From contig NZ_CP101134.1 of assembly GCF_024296865.1 (NCBI RefSeq), positions 744,001-808,000 on the forward strand: a stretch of 64,000 nucleotides of DNA, given 5' to 3'. Positions 23,525 to 32,177 of the stretch are shown one piece after another; the stretch's first letter is position 1; every line of letters starts with the position of its first letter. Origin of the DNA: Sphingobacterium sp. LZ7M1 (GTDB lineage: Bacteria > Bacteroidota > Bacteroidia > Sphingobacteriales > Sphingobacteriaceae). Below the pieces are notes generated by a model. It was not told the origin of the DNA and did not search any database. It saw nothing but the letters and a program-made list of their open reading frames with translations. A program made the translations under genes and the position numbers.

Positions 23525-25786
23525 ATGAAGAGAGAATCAAAAAGTAGTAAACTTACAGAAGAGGATGTAAAACGATATACAGGGGTCTTTTGGAAGGTAT
23601 TGTTGGGTTTGGTGGCTTTTGCGTGTTTATTCCTCCTGAGTGTTAGAATTGGTATTTTTGGTAAGTTGCCTACCTTCAAGGATCTTGAAAATCCAAAAAG
23701 TAATTTAGCTTCAGAAATTTTGACCGATGACAATAGGGTCTTAGGAACCTATTTCGTTCACAACCGTTCAAACGTAAAATATACCGAATTGGCTCCATCC
23801 TTGGTTCAAGCCTTGATCTCGACAGAGGACAAGCGTTTTTATGAACACTCTGGAATCGACTATTCGCGTACCATGTCAACTGTACTGTTGACCTTGGCTG
23901 GGAACAAGCAAGGTGGTAGTACCATTACACAGCAGTTGGCCCTGAATCTTTTCGCTGAGAAAAGGGAAAAGAACTCCTTAAAACGTATTATGCAGAAATT
24001 CCAGGAATGGATTACCTCCGTTCGTTTGGAAAGAAACTATACCAAGGAAGAGATTGTGATGATGTATTTCAACACGGTTGATTTCGGAGCGTACAATACT
24101 TTTGGGATAAAATCAGCAGCAAGGACTTTCTTTAATTCCACTCCGGACAAATTAACTCCGGATCAATCAGCGCTATTGGTCGGAATGTTGAAGGGACCTG
24201 GTTATTATTCTCCGGTTCGTTACCCAGAAAGAGCGATTGCGAGAAGAAATTTGGTGCTTCAGAACATGAGGGACCAGAACTATATCACCAATGAAGAATT
24301 CGATAAGTATAAAGCGCAGCCTTTGGGCCTGAAATTGACGATATCGAATTATGGTGAAGGATTGGCGCCTTATTTCCGTGCGGTATTAAAAGAAGAGATC
24401 AAGAAAGAATTCCAACGTTTGGCAATTACCAAACCGGATGGAACCCCATACGACCTAGATCGTGATGGATTAAAAGTATATACGCCAATCAATTACAAGA
24501 TGCAACAATACGCAGAAGAAGCTCAAAAAGAGTGGATGCGTCGTTTGCAGAATGAATTTGATAAGCAGTGGAGAAGAAGGAATGCCTTTACTGGAAAGAA
24601 TGCCAATCTATTGGTAACGGGAATGAAACGTTCAGACCGTTATAGAGTCTTGAAGGCGGAGGGTCTATCGGAGGATCAGATCAAGAAAGATTTTGAGAAG
24701 AAAGTTCCGATGAACCTGTTTACCTGGAAGGGCGCCGTGGATACGGTAATGTCTCCGATGGACTCCATCAAGTACACCAAGTTGTTCTTGCGTAATGCGA
24801 TGATATCCATGGAACCTCAAACGGGATATATCCGTGCATGGGTTGGTGGTGTTGATTTTGAACATTTCAAATATGACCAAGTAAAATTAGGTACCCGTCA
24901 GGTAGGTTCAACTGCGAAACCATTTGTCTATGCATACGCCATCGATAATGGATATGGACCATGTGTTTCGGTTCCTAACCATATGCATACCTATGGCGAT
25001 TGGACACCAAGAGGAACAACCCAGGGTGGTGATCCTATTACCTTGAAAAATGCGATCAAATATTCCCAAAACTTTGCATCAGCCTATCTGATCAGTGAAG
25101 TTGGGGCAGCCAATGTTGCAGACCTGACCAAACGTATGGGTGTGAACTCGAATATTCCGAGCAACCTATCCATAGCATTGGGATCCTATGATGCATCATT
25201 ATTTGATATGGTTGGAGCGTATTCTGCATTTGTAAACCAAGGAACTTGGGTAGAGCCGACGATGATCTTGAGAATTGAAGATAAAAACGGTTCTCCGATC
25301 TATGAAAAGGCACCTAAAGTATTGAAAGCCTTGAACAGTGAGACAGCTTATGCGATGGTAGATATGCTGAAAGGTGTTGTGGACGGGGGTACTGGTTCCC
25401 GATTGAGATGGGACCCTAACTTTGGTGGATTGAAAAATCCAATTGGAGGAAAAACAGGTACAACCAACGATAACTCTGATGCCTGGTTTATCGGTATTAC
25501 ACCGGAACTGGTTACTGGGGTTTGGACGGGTGCGGAGGATCGCGGAATCAGCTTTAGTAGTATGCAATATGGACAAGGTGCCGCTGCAGCGATGCCAGTG
25601 TTTGGTCTGTATATGAATAAGGTGTACAAGGATAAGGACCTGAATTATACGCAGGAGGATTTTCCTCAGCCGCCTGGAGGAATCACGAGGTTCGAGATGA
25701 ACTGTTCCAACTTCTCGCAATTCTATGGAAATGATCCTTCGAAGAGCGATTCACAAATATTGGAAGACGATAGGTTAGGATTTTAA
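23525..25786 (+). CDS. Class A penicillin-binding protein (PBP1A type)
   Basis: A bifunctional peptidoglycan synthase of 753 residues with one membrane anchor (about 23-42) and the rest periplasmic. The GT51 transglycosylase domain has the catalytic Glu101 in LISTEDKRFYEHSGID, GNKQGGSTITQQLALNLF and TKEEIVMMYFNTVDFG. The transpeptidase domain has the acyl-Ser462 in GSTAKPF (SxxK), SQNFAS (SxN) and KTGTT beginning at K643. All catalytic motifs are intact. It lies between the MFS gene (divergent) and uvrC, with its own promoter region and terminator. Confidence 0.96.
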   Translation: MKRESKSSKLTEEDVKRYTGVFWKVLLGLVAFACLFLLSVRIGIFGKLPTFKDLENPKSNLASEILTDDNRVLGTYFVHNRSNVKYTELAPSLVQALISTEDKRFYEHSGIDYSRTMSTVLLTLAGNKQGGSTITQQLALNLFAEKREKNSLKRIMQKFQEWITSVRLERNYTKEEIVMMYFNTVDFGAYNTFGIKSAARTFFNSTPDKLTPDQSALLVGMLKGPGYYSPVRYPERAIARRNLVLQNMRDQNYITNEEFDKYKAQPLGLKLTISNYGEGLAPYFRAVLKEEIKKEFQRLAITKPDGTPYDLDRDGLKVYTPINYKMQQYAEEAQKEWMRRLQNEFDKQWRRRNAFTGKNANLLVTGMKRSDRYRVLKAEGLSEDQIKKDFEKKVPMNLFTWKGAVDTVMSPMDSIKYTKLFLRNAMISMEPQTGYIRAWVGGVDFEHFKYDQVKLGTRQVGSTAKPFVYAYAIDNGYGPCVSVPNHMHTYGDWTPRGTTQGGDPITLKNAIKYSQNFASAYLISEVGAANVADLTKRMGVNSNIPSNLSIALGSYDASLFDMVGAYSAFVNQGTWVEPTMILRIEDKNGSPIYEKAPKVLKALNSETAYAMVDMLKGVVDGGTGSRLRWDPNFGGLKNPIGGKTGTTNDNSDAWFIGITPELVTGVWTGAEDRGISFSSMQYGQGAAAAMPVFGLYMNKVYKDKDLNYTQEDFPQPPGGITRFEMNCSNFSQFYGNDPSKSDSQILEDDRLGF

Positions 25787-25808
25787 CCGTTTCTTTAATA
25801 AATTAGAC

Positions 25809-25847
25809 CAGACCTTTATTCTTCAGAAATAAAGGTCTGTTTTTTTT
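25809..25847 (+). terminator. Intrinsic terminator after the PBP gene
   Basis: CAGACCTTTAT (25809-25819) pairs with ATAAAGGTCTG (25829-25839), followed by eight T. It lies only a few bases before the uvrC ATG. Confidence 0.9.
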
Positions 25848-25853
25848 GCTACG

Positions 25854-27656
25854 ATGGAATTTGACTATAAGAAAGAATTGACCAAGATTCCCCATAAACC
25901 TGGGGTTTATCAGTATTTTGATAAGGATGATACGCTGATCTATGTAGGGAAGGCGAAGAACCTGCGGAATAGGGTTGGCTCTTATTTTGTCAACGAAAAC
26001 CAACTCAACAGCAAAACTAGGGTATTGGTCCGGAAGATCAGACGGATTGCCTTTACCATTGTCGATACCGAAATTGATGCCTGGTTATTGGAAAATAACC
26101 TGATCAAAAAACATCAGCCTCGATATAACGTCATGCTCAAGGATGACAAGACCTATCCTTGGATCGTCATCAAGAATGAACCCTTTCCGAGAATATTCTG
26201 GACCCGTAAATACATCAAGGACGGTTCCAAATACTACGGCCCCTATGCTTCTGTAGGGATGATGCATATCATCCTGGACATGATCAGGGAGTTATTCCCA
26301 TTGCGTACCTGTAACCTGAGCCTGACCCAGGAGAATATTTCGAAAGGGAAGTTTAAGGTCTGTTTGGAATATCAGTTAGGCAACTGTTTAGGTCCTTGTG
26401 AAGGGTATCAATCGGAGGCTAGCTATGATGAGAACCTTTCTGACATCAAGGATATCCTGAACGGTAAGATCGCGGTAGTGACCAATCGGATCAAGGAACA
26501 GATGAACGAAGCCGTTCAGCAAATGGATTTTGAGGGGGCGCATAAACTGAAGGTCAAGTTGGATAAGCTATCCAACTATCAAAGCAAGTCCACCGTAGTT
26601 AGTTCTTCCATTACGAATGTTGACGTATTCAGTATAGCATCTGAAGATAATTATGCCTTTGTAAACTTCCTGAAGGTAGTAAACGGCGTCGTGATCCAGA
26701 CCCAGACCGTCGAATTGAAAAAACGGTTGGATGAAACCAATGAGGAATTACTGGCCATTGCCATTCCGCAGTTGAGATCGCGATTCAGAAGCCATTCCAG
26801 GGAGATCATCGTTCCTTTTGAATTGGATATTGAAGGCAATGAGGATATCAAGTTCCATGTGCCTAAGCTAGGTGATAAAAAGAAATTATTGGAGCTTTCG
26901 CAAAAGAACGTGGCCTACTTTAAGAAGGAGCGCCTATTGCAATATGAGAAGCTCAACCCCGAGGTGAAGACGGACAGGATCTTGAAGCAAATGCAAAAGG
27001 ACCTTCGCTTGCCGCAATTGCCAAAACATATAGAATGTTTTGATAACTCGAATATACAGGGGAACTATCCTGTTTCAGCGGTCGTGGTTTTCAAGGATTC
27101 CAAACCTTCGAAAAAAGACTATAGGCATTTCAATGTAAAGACAGTTGAAGGACCAAATGATTTTGCGACGATGGAGGAGGCTGTTTTTAGGCGGTATAGA
27201 AGACTTTTGGATGAAGACCAAACGTTGCCTCAACTGATCATCATTGATGGTGGTAAAGGGCAATTAGGGGCTGCTTTGAAGAGTTTGAAGTTGTTGGGGA
27301 TAGAAAAGCAGGTCACTGTAATCGGTATTGCCAAACGATTGGAAGAACTCTATTATCCGGGAGATCAGTATCCATTATATCTAGATAAAAAATCGGAAAC
27401 CTTAAAGATCATTCAGCACCTGCGGGATGAAGCGCATCGATTCGGTATCACCTTCCACCGAAACCAGCGGAGTCGGAAAACCTTTGTTTCGGAGCTGGAC
27501 AATATTCCAGGTATTGGTAAGGTTACGGTCGAGAAGCTATTGAAGACTTTTAAATCGGTGAAGAAGGTTCGGGAAGCTTCAGAAGAAGAATTAAAAAAAG
27601 TGCTTAATCTAAAACAGATGCAAGCACTTAAAACGTATTTTGCTGAAAAGAGCTAG
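25854..27656 (+). CDS. uvrC: Excinuclease ABC subunit C
   Basis: It makes both incisions in nucleotide excision repair with UvrB. The 600 residues begin with a GIY-YIG nuclease domain (KPGVYQYFDKDDTLIYVGKA, R/K and E residues after it). A UVR motif lies near 205-240 (MDFEGAHKLKVKLDKLS), and the RNase-H-like 5' nuclease core has HIECFDNSNIQGNYPVSAVV, LIIDGGKGQLGAA and HLRDEAHRFGITFHR. A C-terminal helix-hairpin-helix (LDNIPGIGKVTVEKLL) completes the protein. The length and domain order are standard. Confidence 0.98.
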   Translation: MEFDYKKELTKIPHKPGVYQYFDKDDTLIYVGKAKNLRNRVGSYFVNENQLNSKTRVLVRKIRRIAFTIVDTEIDAWLLENNLIKKHQPRYNVMLKDDKTYPWIVIKNEPFPRIFWTRKYIKDGSKYYGPYASVGMMHIILDMIRELFPLRTCNLSLTQENISKGKFKVCLEYQLGNCLGPCEGYQSEASYDENLSDIKDILNGKIAVVTNRIKEQMNEAVQQMDFEGAHKLKVKLDKLSNYQSKSTVVSSSITNVDVFSIASEDNYAFVNFLKVVNGVVIQTQTVELKKRLDETNEELLAIAIPQLRSRFRSHSREIIVPFELDIEGNEDIKFHVPKLGDKKKLLELSQKNVAYFKKERLLQYEKLNPEVKTDRILKQMQKDLRLPQLPKHIECFDNSNIQGNYPVSAVVVFKDSKPSKKDYRHFNVKTVEGPNDFATMEEAVFRRYRRLLDEDQTLPQLIIIDGGKGQLGAALKSLKLLGIEKQVTVIGIAKRLEELYYPGDQYPLYLDKKSETLKIIQHLRDEAHRFGITFHRNQRSRKTFVSELDNIPGIGKVTVEKLLKTFKSVKKVREASEEELKKVLNLKQMQALKTYFAEKS

Positions 27657-27660
27657 ATTT

Positions 27661-27990
27661 TTACATAAATCCTAATTCCAGTTTAGCTTCTTCAGACATC
27701 ATGTCTTTCGTCCAAGGCGGATCGAAGGTAAGTTCAACGACAGCCTCTTCGATACCCTCGATTGCAGCAACTTTTTGTTGCACCTCATCCATGATCTGTC
27801 CGGCCACAGGACATGCAGGAGCAGTCAATGTCATGACGATTTTCGCTTTTTTATTTTCCTTGGTAATGATTTCATAGATCAATCCTAGGTCCAATATGTT
27901 AGCAGGTTTTAATTCGGGGTCGTAAATTGTAGCCAGGGCTTCTTGAATTTGAGGAGCAAGGCCCAACCTATCCATGATGATTATATTCAT
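27661..27990 (-). CDS. MIP18-family (DUF59) Fe-S assembly protein
   Basis: A 109-residue single-domain protein of the MIP18/PaaD-like family, which includes SufT-type factors that help in Fe-S cluster assembly. Typical features are ATIYDPELKPANILDLGLIY, LTAPACPVAGQI with the conserved Cys60, and VELTFDPPWTKDMMSEEAKLELG at the end. An internal Met6 could also be the start. It lies 3 nt downstream of a GT4 gene on the same strand and is convergent with uvrC. The co-location with a glycosyltransferase is probably not functional. Confidence 0.92.
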   Translation of the reverse strand: MNIIIMDRLGLAPQIQEALATIYDPELKPANILDLGLIYEIITKENKKAKIVMTLTAPACPVAGQIMDEVQQKVAAIEGIEEAVVELTFDPPWTKDMMSEEAKLELGFM

Positions 27991-27993
27991 ATC

Positions 27994-29157
27994 TTAATTT
28001 TTTGAATCAGCCAGAACCTCTGCATAGATTCTTTCAAGTTCATCCATTGCAATGGGTTGGCTGTATTTATCTAAATATTCTTTTTGGCAGTTTGCTTTGA
28101 TTTCCAGGATCTTCTCTTTGGGGAGTGCTATCCATTCTGCCAATGTCTGAACCATATTGATATGGTTGTGGGGGTCAAACAATAACCCAGTATACAAAGG
28201 TACAACCATTTCATTTAAAATGCCAATACTACTGGCAATGACTGGGGTACCGAGCGCATAAGCTTCCAGAACGGCTAAGGGCATGGATTCGTAGCATACC
28301 GATGGTACGATGACAGCGGAGGCAGATGCGATTTGATTGCTCAAGGTCTGTTTGTCCTGGAAACCCATGTACTGCATGTTTGGGCTATGGCTACAGATCA
28401 ATTCCACCTCTTTCTGTAAGGGCCCAGTTCCATAGATCTTAATCTGATGATCGGTTGCTTTCCAAGCGTGTAATAAAGGAATTATGCCCTTTTCTTCCGA
28501 TAATCGACCAACATAGATAAAATAATCAGATGGGTACTCCTTGTTCACGTTTGCCACTTTTACGAAGTTTGGTCTGACGGTGAATTTATCCATTGGAACA
28601 TTGAACTTGGACTTTGCAAAGATGGATTTGGAAAATTCAGAGAGTACGATGTAGCGGTCTATTGCCTTAAAGGTGCCTCTTTTTCTATGGATCCAATAGG
28701 TGAAAGCTGTCCAGAAGGTTTTGATAAGGGAGTTTTCCAATACTTTCTTCTTAACGGCATCCCATGGGAAGTCTGCATTGATGGACTTTAAGTAAATGTT
28801 TCCATCATAAAACAAGGTTGCCGAAGGGCAGATCAACCTGAAATTATGCAGGGTCATGACCATCGGAATTTTCATTTTTTTGATATGAAGGATAAACAGT
28901 GGACCTAAAGCATAATGCATATTGTGGATATGAACAATATCCGGTTTGAAGGTTTCGATGCGTTCCTTAATTTTTTTTACCTCGGGCCAATTTATGGGGT
29001 AAAGCAGGTATTGTAGGTATCCTTTTGCCCCTTTGACATTGCGTACGGTATAAAGATCTACTTCATGGTTCTTTCTTAAAGCTTCCATTTCTTGACCCAT
29101 GACAAAATCCTCGCCGCCTATATGTTGGTATTGATTGTGAATGATGAGTATGCGCAT
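27994..29157 (-). CDS. Glycosyltransferase family 4
   Basis: A GT-B enzyme of 387 residues. The start at 29157 (MRILIIHNQYQHIGGEDFV) is preferred to an ATG nine codons upstream. The N-terminal Rossmann half has the HIGGE acceptor loop and PDIVHIHNMHYALGP. The donor half has FIYVGRLSEEKGIIPLLHAW, IKIYGTGPLQKEVE and the SVCYESMPLAVLEAYALGTP nucleotide-sugar motif with the paired Glu residues. The substrate is unknown; a cell-surface polysaccharide is likely. It is divergent from the prenyl synthase gene, so it may share a regulatory region with polyprenyl carrier supply. Confidence 0.9.
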   Translation of the reverse strand: MRILIIHNQYQHIGGEDFVMGQEMEALRKNHEVDLYTVRNVKGAKGYLQYLLYPINWPEVKKIKERIETFKPDIVHIHNMHYALGPLFILHIKKMKIPMVMTLHNFRLICPSATLFYDGNIYLKSINADFPWDAVKKKVLENSLIKTFWTAFTYWIHRKRGTFKAIDRYIVLSEFSKSIFAKSKFNVPMDKFTVRPNFVKVANVNKEYPSDYFIYVGRLSEEKGIIPLLHAWKATDHQIKIYGTGPLQKEVELICSHSPNMQYMGFQDKQTLSNQIASASAVIVPSVCYESMPLAVLEAYALGTPVIASSIGILNEMVVPLYTGLLFDPHNHINMVQTLAEWIALPKEKILEIKANCQKEYLDKYSQPIAMDELERIYAEVLADSKN

Positions 29158-29244
29158 GAGTAGATCCTTAAAAGTTCCCTGCAATTTACATGTTAAAAGG
29201 CTAAAATCAAATCCTAAGGCTTCAGCTATTCCGTCTCAAATTGT

Positions 29245-29252
29245 TATCTTCG
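29245..29252 (+). promoter_or_regulatory. Putative -7 element of the prenyl synthase gene
   Basis: TATCTTCG, 18 nt before the ATG at 29271, one base off the TAnnTTTG consensus. Confidence 0.35.
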
Positions 29253-29270
29253 TCCTAATTTTACAAGATT

Positions 29271-30248
29271 ATGTTCGAACAGCATCCCTATGGCAAGTTG
29301 ATTGCTGGATATATTCAAAATGCTGAGTTTCCAAAACAACCTGCCGACTTATATGATCCAATAGCTTATATCCTTTCCTTGGCTGGCAAGCGCATCCGAC
29401 CGATGTTGGTGCTGATGGGAGCAAAGTTGTTTGGTAAGGAAAATTTGGAGGAGGTCCTTCCTGCAAGTATAGCCATTGAATATTTCCATAATTTCTCGTT
29501 GATACATGATGATATTATGGATCGGGCACCTTTGAGAAGGGGCAAGGAGACGGTTCATCAGAAATGGAACGATAATGTTGCGATCCTATCTGGAGATGCC
29601 TTATTGGTGAAAGCCTACCAAGAATTGGGAAAAAGTCCTGCTGACCGTATCCCAAGCTTATTGCATGTGTTCAGTAAGATCGCTTTGGAAGTATGCGAAG
29701 GGCAGCAGTTGGATATGGATTTCGAGAAAATGGCAGATGTTTCCGAGGATGATTATCTGAATATGATCCGTTTGAAAACATCGGTTTTACTTGGTGGAGC
29801 ACTGCAAATGGGAGCGATATTGGCGCATGCTGATAAGCAACAGCAACAATTGATCTATGATTTTGGAGTGAACCTAGGGATAGCCTTTCAGCTTCAAGAT
29901 GATTACCTAGATGTTTACGGAGATCCAAAGACTTTTGGAAAGCAGGTAGGCGGTGATATCCTATGCAACAAGAAGACGTATTTACGGATAAAGACAGAGC
30001 ATTTGATTGATGATTCCGCTAGGGCTGAGTTTGTGGAACTGATCAATTCGGAGGGTATAAAAGATACAGAGAAAGTAAGCCGAATGAAAAATCTATATGC
30101 GAGATTTAATATCGACAGGCATGCTGAAGAAATTAAGTTGCGATTTATGGATCTGGCTTACAATAAATTGGAAGAAATTGCCGTTCCTGAATCGCAGAAG
30201 GTGGAATTGAAGAATTTAGCAGATACTTTGATGCACCGTACACGCTAA
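29271..30248 (+). CDS. Polyprenyl diphosphate synthase (trans-type)
   Basis: It condenses isopentenyl diphosphate onto allylic diphosphates. The 325 residues include KRIRPMLVLMGAKLFG, the first aspartate-rich motif DDIMD (80-84) followed by RAPLRRG, GDALLVKAYQ, and the second motif DDYLD (210-214) in AFQLQDDYLDVYGDP with GGDILCNKKTYL after it. Length and motifs fit the GGPP or medium-chain synthase group; chain length cannot be settled, but Phe75 five residues before the first motif suggests no short FPP product. The probable products are for menaquinone or carotenoids. It uses the precursors made by IspF and IspG. Confidence 0.93.
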   Translation: MFEQHPYGKLIAGYIQNAEFPKQPADLYDPIAYILSLAGKRIRPMLVLMGAKLFGKENLEEVLPASIAIEYFHNFSLIHDDIMDRAPLRRGKETVHQKWNDNVAILSGDALLVKAYQELGKSPADRIPSLLHVFSKIALEVCEGQQLDMDFEKMADVSEDDYLNMIRLKTSVLLGGALQMGAILAHADKQQQQLIYDFGVNLGIAFQLQDDYLDVYGDPKTFGKQVGGDILCNKKTYLRIKTEHLIDDSARAEFVELINSEGIKDTEKVSRMKNLYARFNIDRHAEEIKLRFMDLAYNKLEEIAVPESQKVELKNLADTLMHRTR

Positions 30249-30318
30249 TTATGAAAATTGCCAAGATTTTTATAATTTGGTGAAAACAGAAAACGAATTA
30301 ATAGAGCTAAGGACATTA

Positions 30319-31095
30319 ATGGAGCCACTAAAAATCACCATATTTCAAGCATACCTTTTTTGGGAGAATGTAGATAAGAACCTTCAGAATTTAGGATTAA
30401 GGTTGTCTTCATTGCGTGAGAAAACGGATCTGATTATTTTGCCAGAGATGTTCAATACAGGCTTTACCACGAATGTGGAAAAATGTGCAGAGACCATGAA
30501 TGGCAAGACCATGCATTGGTTGTATGAGACAGCGAAGAAGTTTGAATGTGTAGTAGCAGGTACCTTAATCATTGAGGAAGACAGTAAGTATTTCAATCGA
30601 TTTGTGTGGATGTCGCCAGATGGCAGCTTTGTACATTATGATAAGAGGCATTTATTTTCAATGGCAGGCGAGGATAAAGTCTTCACTGCGGGACAATCGC
30701 GTATTATCTTCCAGTTGAAAGGTTGGAGGATCTGTCCGATGATCTGTTATGACCTTCGGTTTCCGACTTGGTCAAGGAATCAGAATGGGGCATATGATCT
30801 GATGGTCTATACGGCGAGTTGGCCAGACAAGCGATCATCGCATTGGCGAGCCTTGATACCGGCACGTGCAATTGAAAATCAGGCATTTGTAATCGGTGTG
30901 AACCGAGTAGGCCATGATGGGAAAGAAGTATATTATTCAGGTGGATCGATGTGTATCTCGCCGAATGGGGATGTAGTTTACTATAAGCCAGAGGATGAAG
31001 ACCTGTATACCTTTACCCTGAACCCTAAAGATCTGGAGGAAAGTAGAGAGCAATTTCCTTTCCTGAAGGACCAAGACCAATTTAAATTCTTATAG
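30319..31095 (+). CDS. Omega-amidase / nitrilase-superfamily amidohydrolase (YafV-like)
   Basis: A 258-residue C-N hydrolase that probably removes the amide of 2-oxoglutaramate or a similar deaminated glutamine product. The catalytic triad is visible: E43 (IILPEMFNTGF), K109 (VHYDKRHLFSMAGE) and C143 (CPMICYDLRFPTWSRN). The phrases DKRHLFSMAGE and CYDLRFP...W are typical of the omega-amidase branch. The ATG at 30319 is preferred, since the frame upstream opens only from TTG or GTG codons. It follows the prenyl synthase gene by 70 nt. Confidence 0.92.
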   Translation: MEPLKITIFQAYLFWENVDKNLQNLGLRLSSLREKTDLIILPEMFNTGFTTNVEKCAETMNGKTMHWLYETAKKFECVVAGTLIIEEDSKYFNRFVWMSPDGSFVHYDKRHLFSMAGEDKVFTAGQSRIIFQLKGWRICPMICYDLRFPTWSRNQNGAYDLMVYTASWPDKRSSHWRALIPARAIENQAFVIGVNRVGHDGKEVYYSGGSMCISPNGDVVYYKPEDEDLYTFTLNPKDLEESREQFPFLKDQDQFKFL

Positions 31096-31169
31096 TTCAT
31101 AGGAACGGATAAGAGTTAGGCCAATTTGAAATTCAATTTATTTCTGATTCAGTGGATCAAGAGGGTTTA

Positions 31170-31610
31170 TCAATCCTTATACGGTCTTTCTAAGACTGCT
31201 TGTTGGATGATGGCTTGACGTAGGTTAAAGTGCTGAGGCTCTAAATCTATGACTTCCATTGGTTTTCTTTCGGATTTCAATTTCTCTTCTTTGAGTCTTT
31301 TTTCAGCAGCCAATCTTTTCTGTTCTATTTTTCTTTGCCTTGCTATTTCCACTTCATCGTAAGATGGAATCTCGCTATAGGTTTCTACCTGTTTGGGTTT
31401 TTGGAACACGACAGGTTTTGGGGCAGGTTTAGTGGTCTGTACGGGGGCAGGGGCTGGTTTAGTTTGTTGAAATGGATTTTGGTTTGGAAGCTTCTTTTTG
31501 AGCTCTTCCAATCTTTTTTTAGCTTTTTCTTGCTCTTCTTGGTAGCCTTGGTAAATCTTGTAGATTACACTGCCGATAACGATAAGAATGATTAAAATAG
31601 GATTATCCAT
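31170..31610 (-). CDS. Hypothetical single-pass membrane protein with coiled-coil
   Basis: I do not recognise a named family. The 146 residues start with a hydrophobic helix (MDNPILIILIVIGSVIYKIY), then a charged coiled-coil (about 25-42), a Pro/Lys-rich linker (TKPAPAPVQTTKPAPKP), a second highly charged helix rich in RKIEQKRLAAEKRLKEEK, and a hydrophobic-tipped tail FNLRQAIIQQAVLERPYKD. The tail, with its ...QAIxxxxVLxRP pattern, looks conserved and could be a docking segment. The ATG at 31610 is preferred to one nine codons upstream. It is divergent from the marR gene. Confidence 0.6.
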   Translation of the reverse strand: MDNPILIILIVIGSVIYKIYQGYQEEQEKAKKRLEELKKKLPNQNPFQQTKPAPAPVQTTKPAPKPVVFQKPKQVETYSEIPSYDEVEIARQRKIEQKRLAAEKRLKEEKLKSERKPMEVIDLEPQHFNLRQAIIQQAVLERPYKD

Positions 31611-31675
31611 ATCTATAAAAATAGCTAAATTTTTCATTGAAATTATTTAACATGGATAAATAATTTGCATTTACA

Positions 31676-31695
31676 GCAATTAATCATTTAATTGC
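31676..31695. promoter_or_regulatory. 20-bp palindrome upstream of marR, operator candidate
   Basis: GCAATTAA TCAT TTAATTGC is a perfect 8-bp inverted repeat with a 4-nt centre. Its size and position, between the divergent marR and hypothetical genes, fit a MarR-type operator. Confidence 0.55.
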
Positions 31696-31726
31696 ATCAA
31701 CAACTTTATTACCAAATTAACCTGAT

Positions 31727-32170
31727 ATGATCACAAATGAGACTTATTATGCCAATGAATTCTATTCATTCTTAACGGGGAGAGTTTCGACAGCAATCGG
31801 CAGACGGTTGCAAAGGAACTTTAAGGATAGTGGACTTCATATTACAGCGGAGCAATGGAGCGTCCTTTATTTCCTATGGGAATCGGAGGGATTGAGCCAA
31901 CAGGAGATTGCCAAGCTGACCTTTCGCGACAAGCCCAGTGTATCGCGTTTGATTTCCAATCTAGAAAAACAGAAGCTATTGGTGCGGGTGAGCAGTTCTG
32001 GGGACAAACGGGCAAACCAGATCTATCTAACGGCACAGGGCCATAAAATCAAGGATAAGTGTATGCAACAAGCAGAAAAAACTATCTCTGAAGCTATGGC
32101 GGGTGTTGATAGAAACTCTATGAAACAGGCCCAACAGCTTTTAGAGATAGTTTTTAATAACTTGAAGTAA
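31727..32170 (+). CDS. MarR-family transcriptional regulator
   Basis: A 147-residue winged-helix protein. The DNA-binding part is LHITAEQWSVLYFLWESEGLSQQEIAKLTFRDKPSVSRLISNLEKQKLL, followed by the wing VRVSSSGDKRANQIYLT, and it is flanked by the helices of the dimer interface at both ends. The ligand is unknown. The perfect palindrome 31 nt upstream of its start is a likely autoregulatory site and could also control the divergent hypothetical gene. No exporter or other typical MarR target follows it on the plus strand. Confidence 0.93.
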   Translation: MITNETYYANEFYSFLTGRVSTAIGRRLQRNFKDSGLHITAEQWSVLYFLWESEGLSQQEIAKLTFRDKPSVSRLISNLEKQKLLVRVSSSGDKRANQIYLTAQGHKIKDKCMQQAEKTISEAMAGVDRNSMKQAQQLLEIVFNNLK

Positions 32171-32177
32171 GCTTGGC

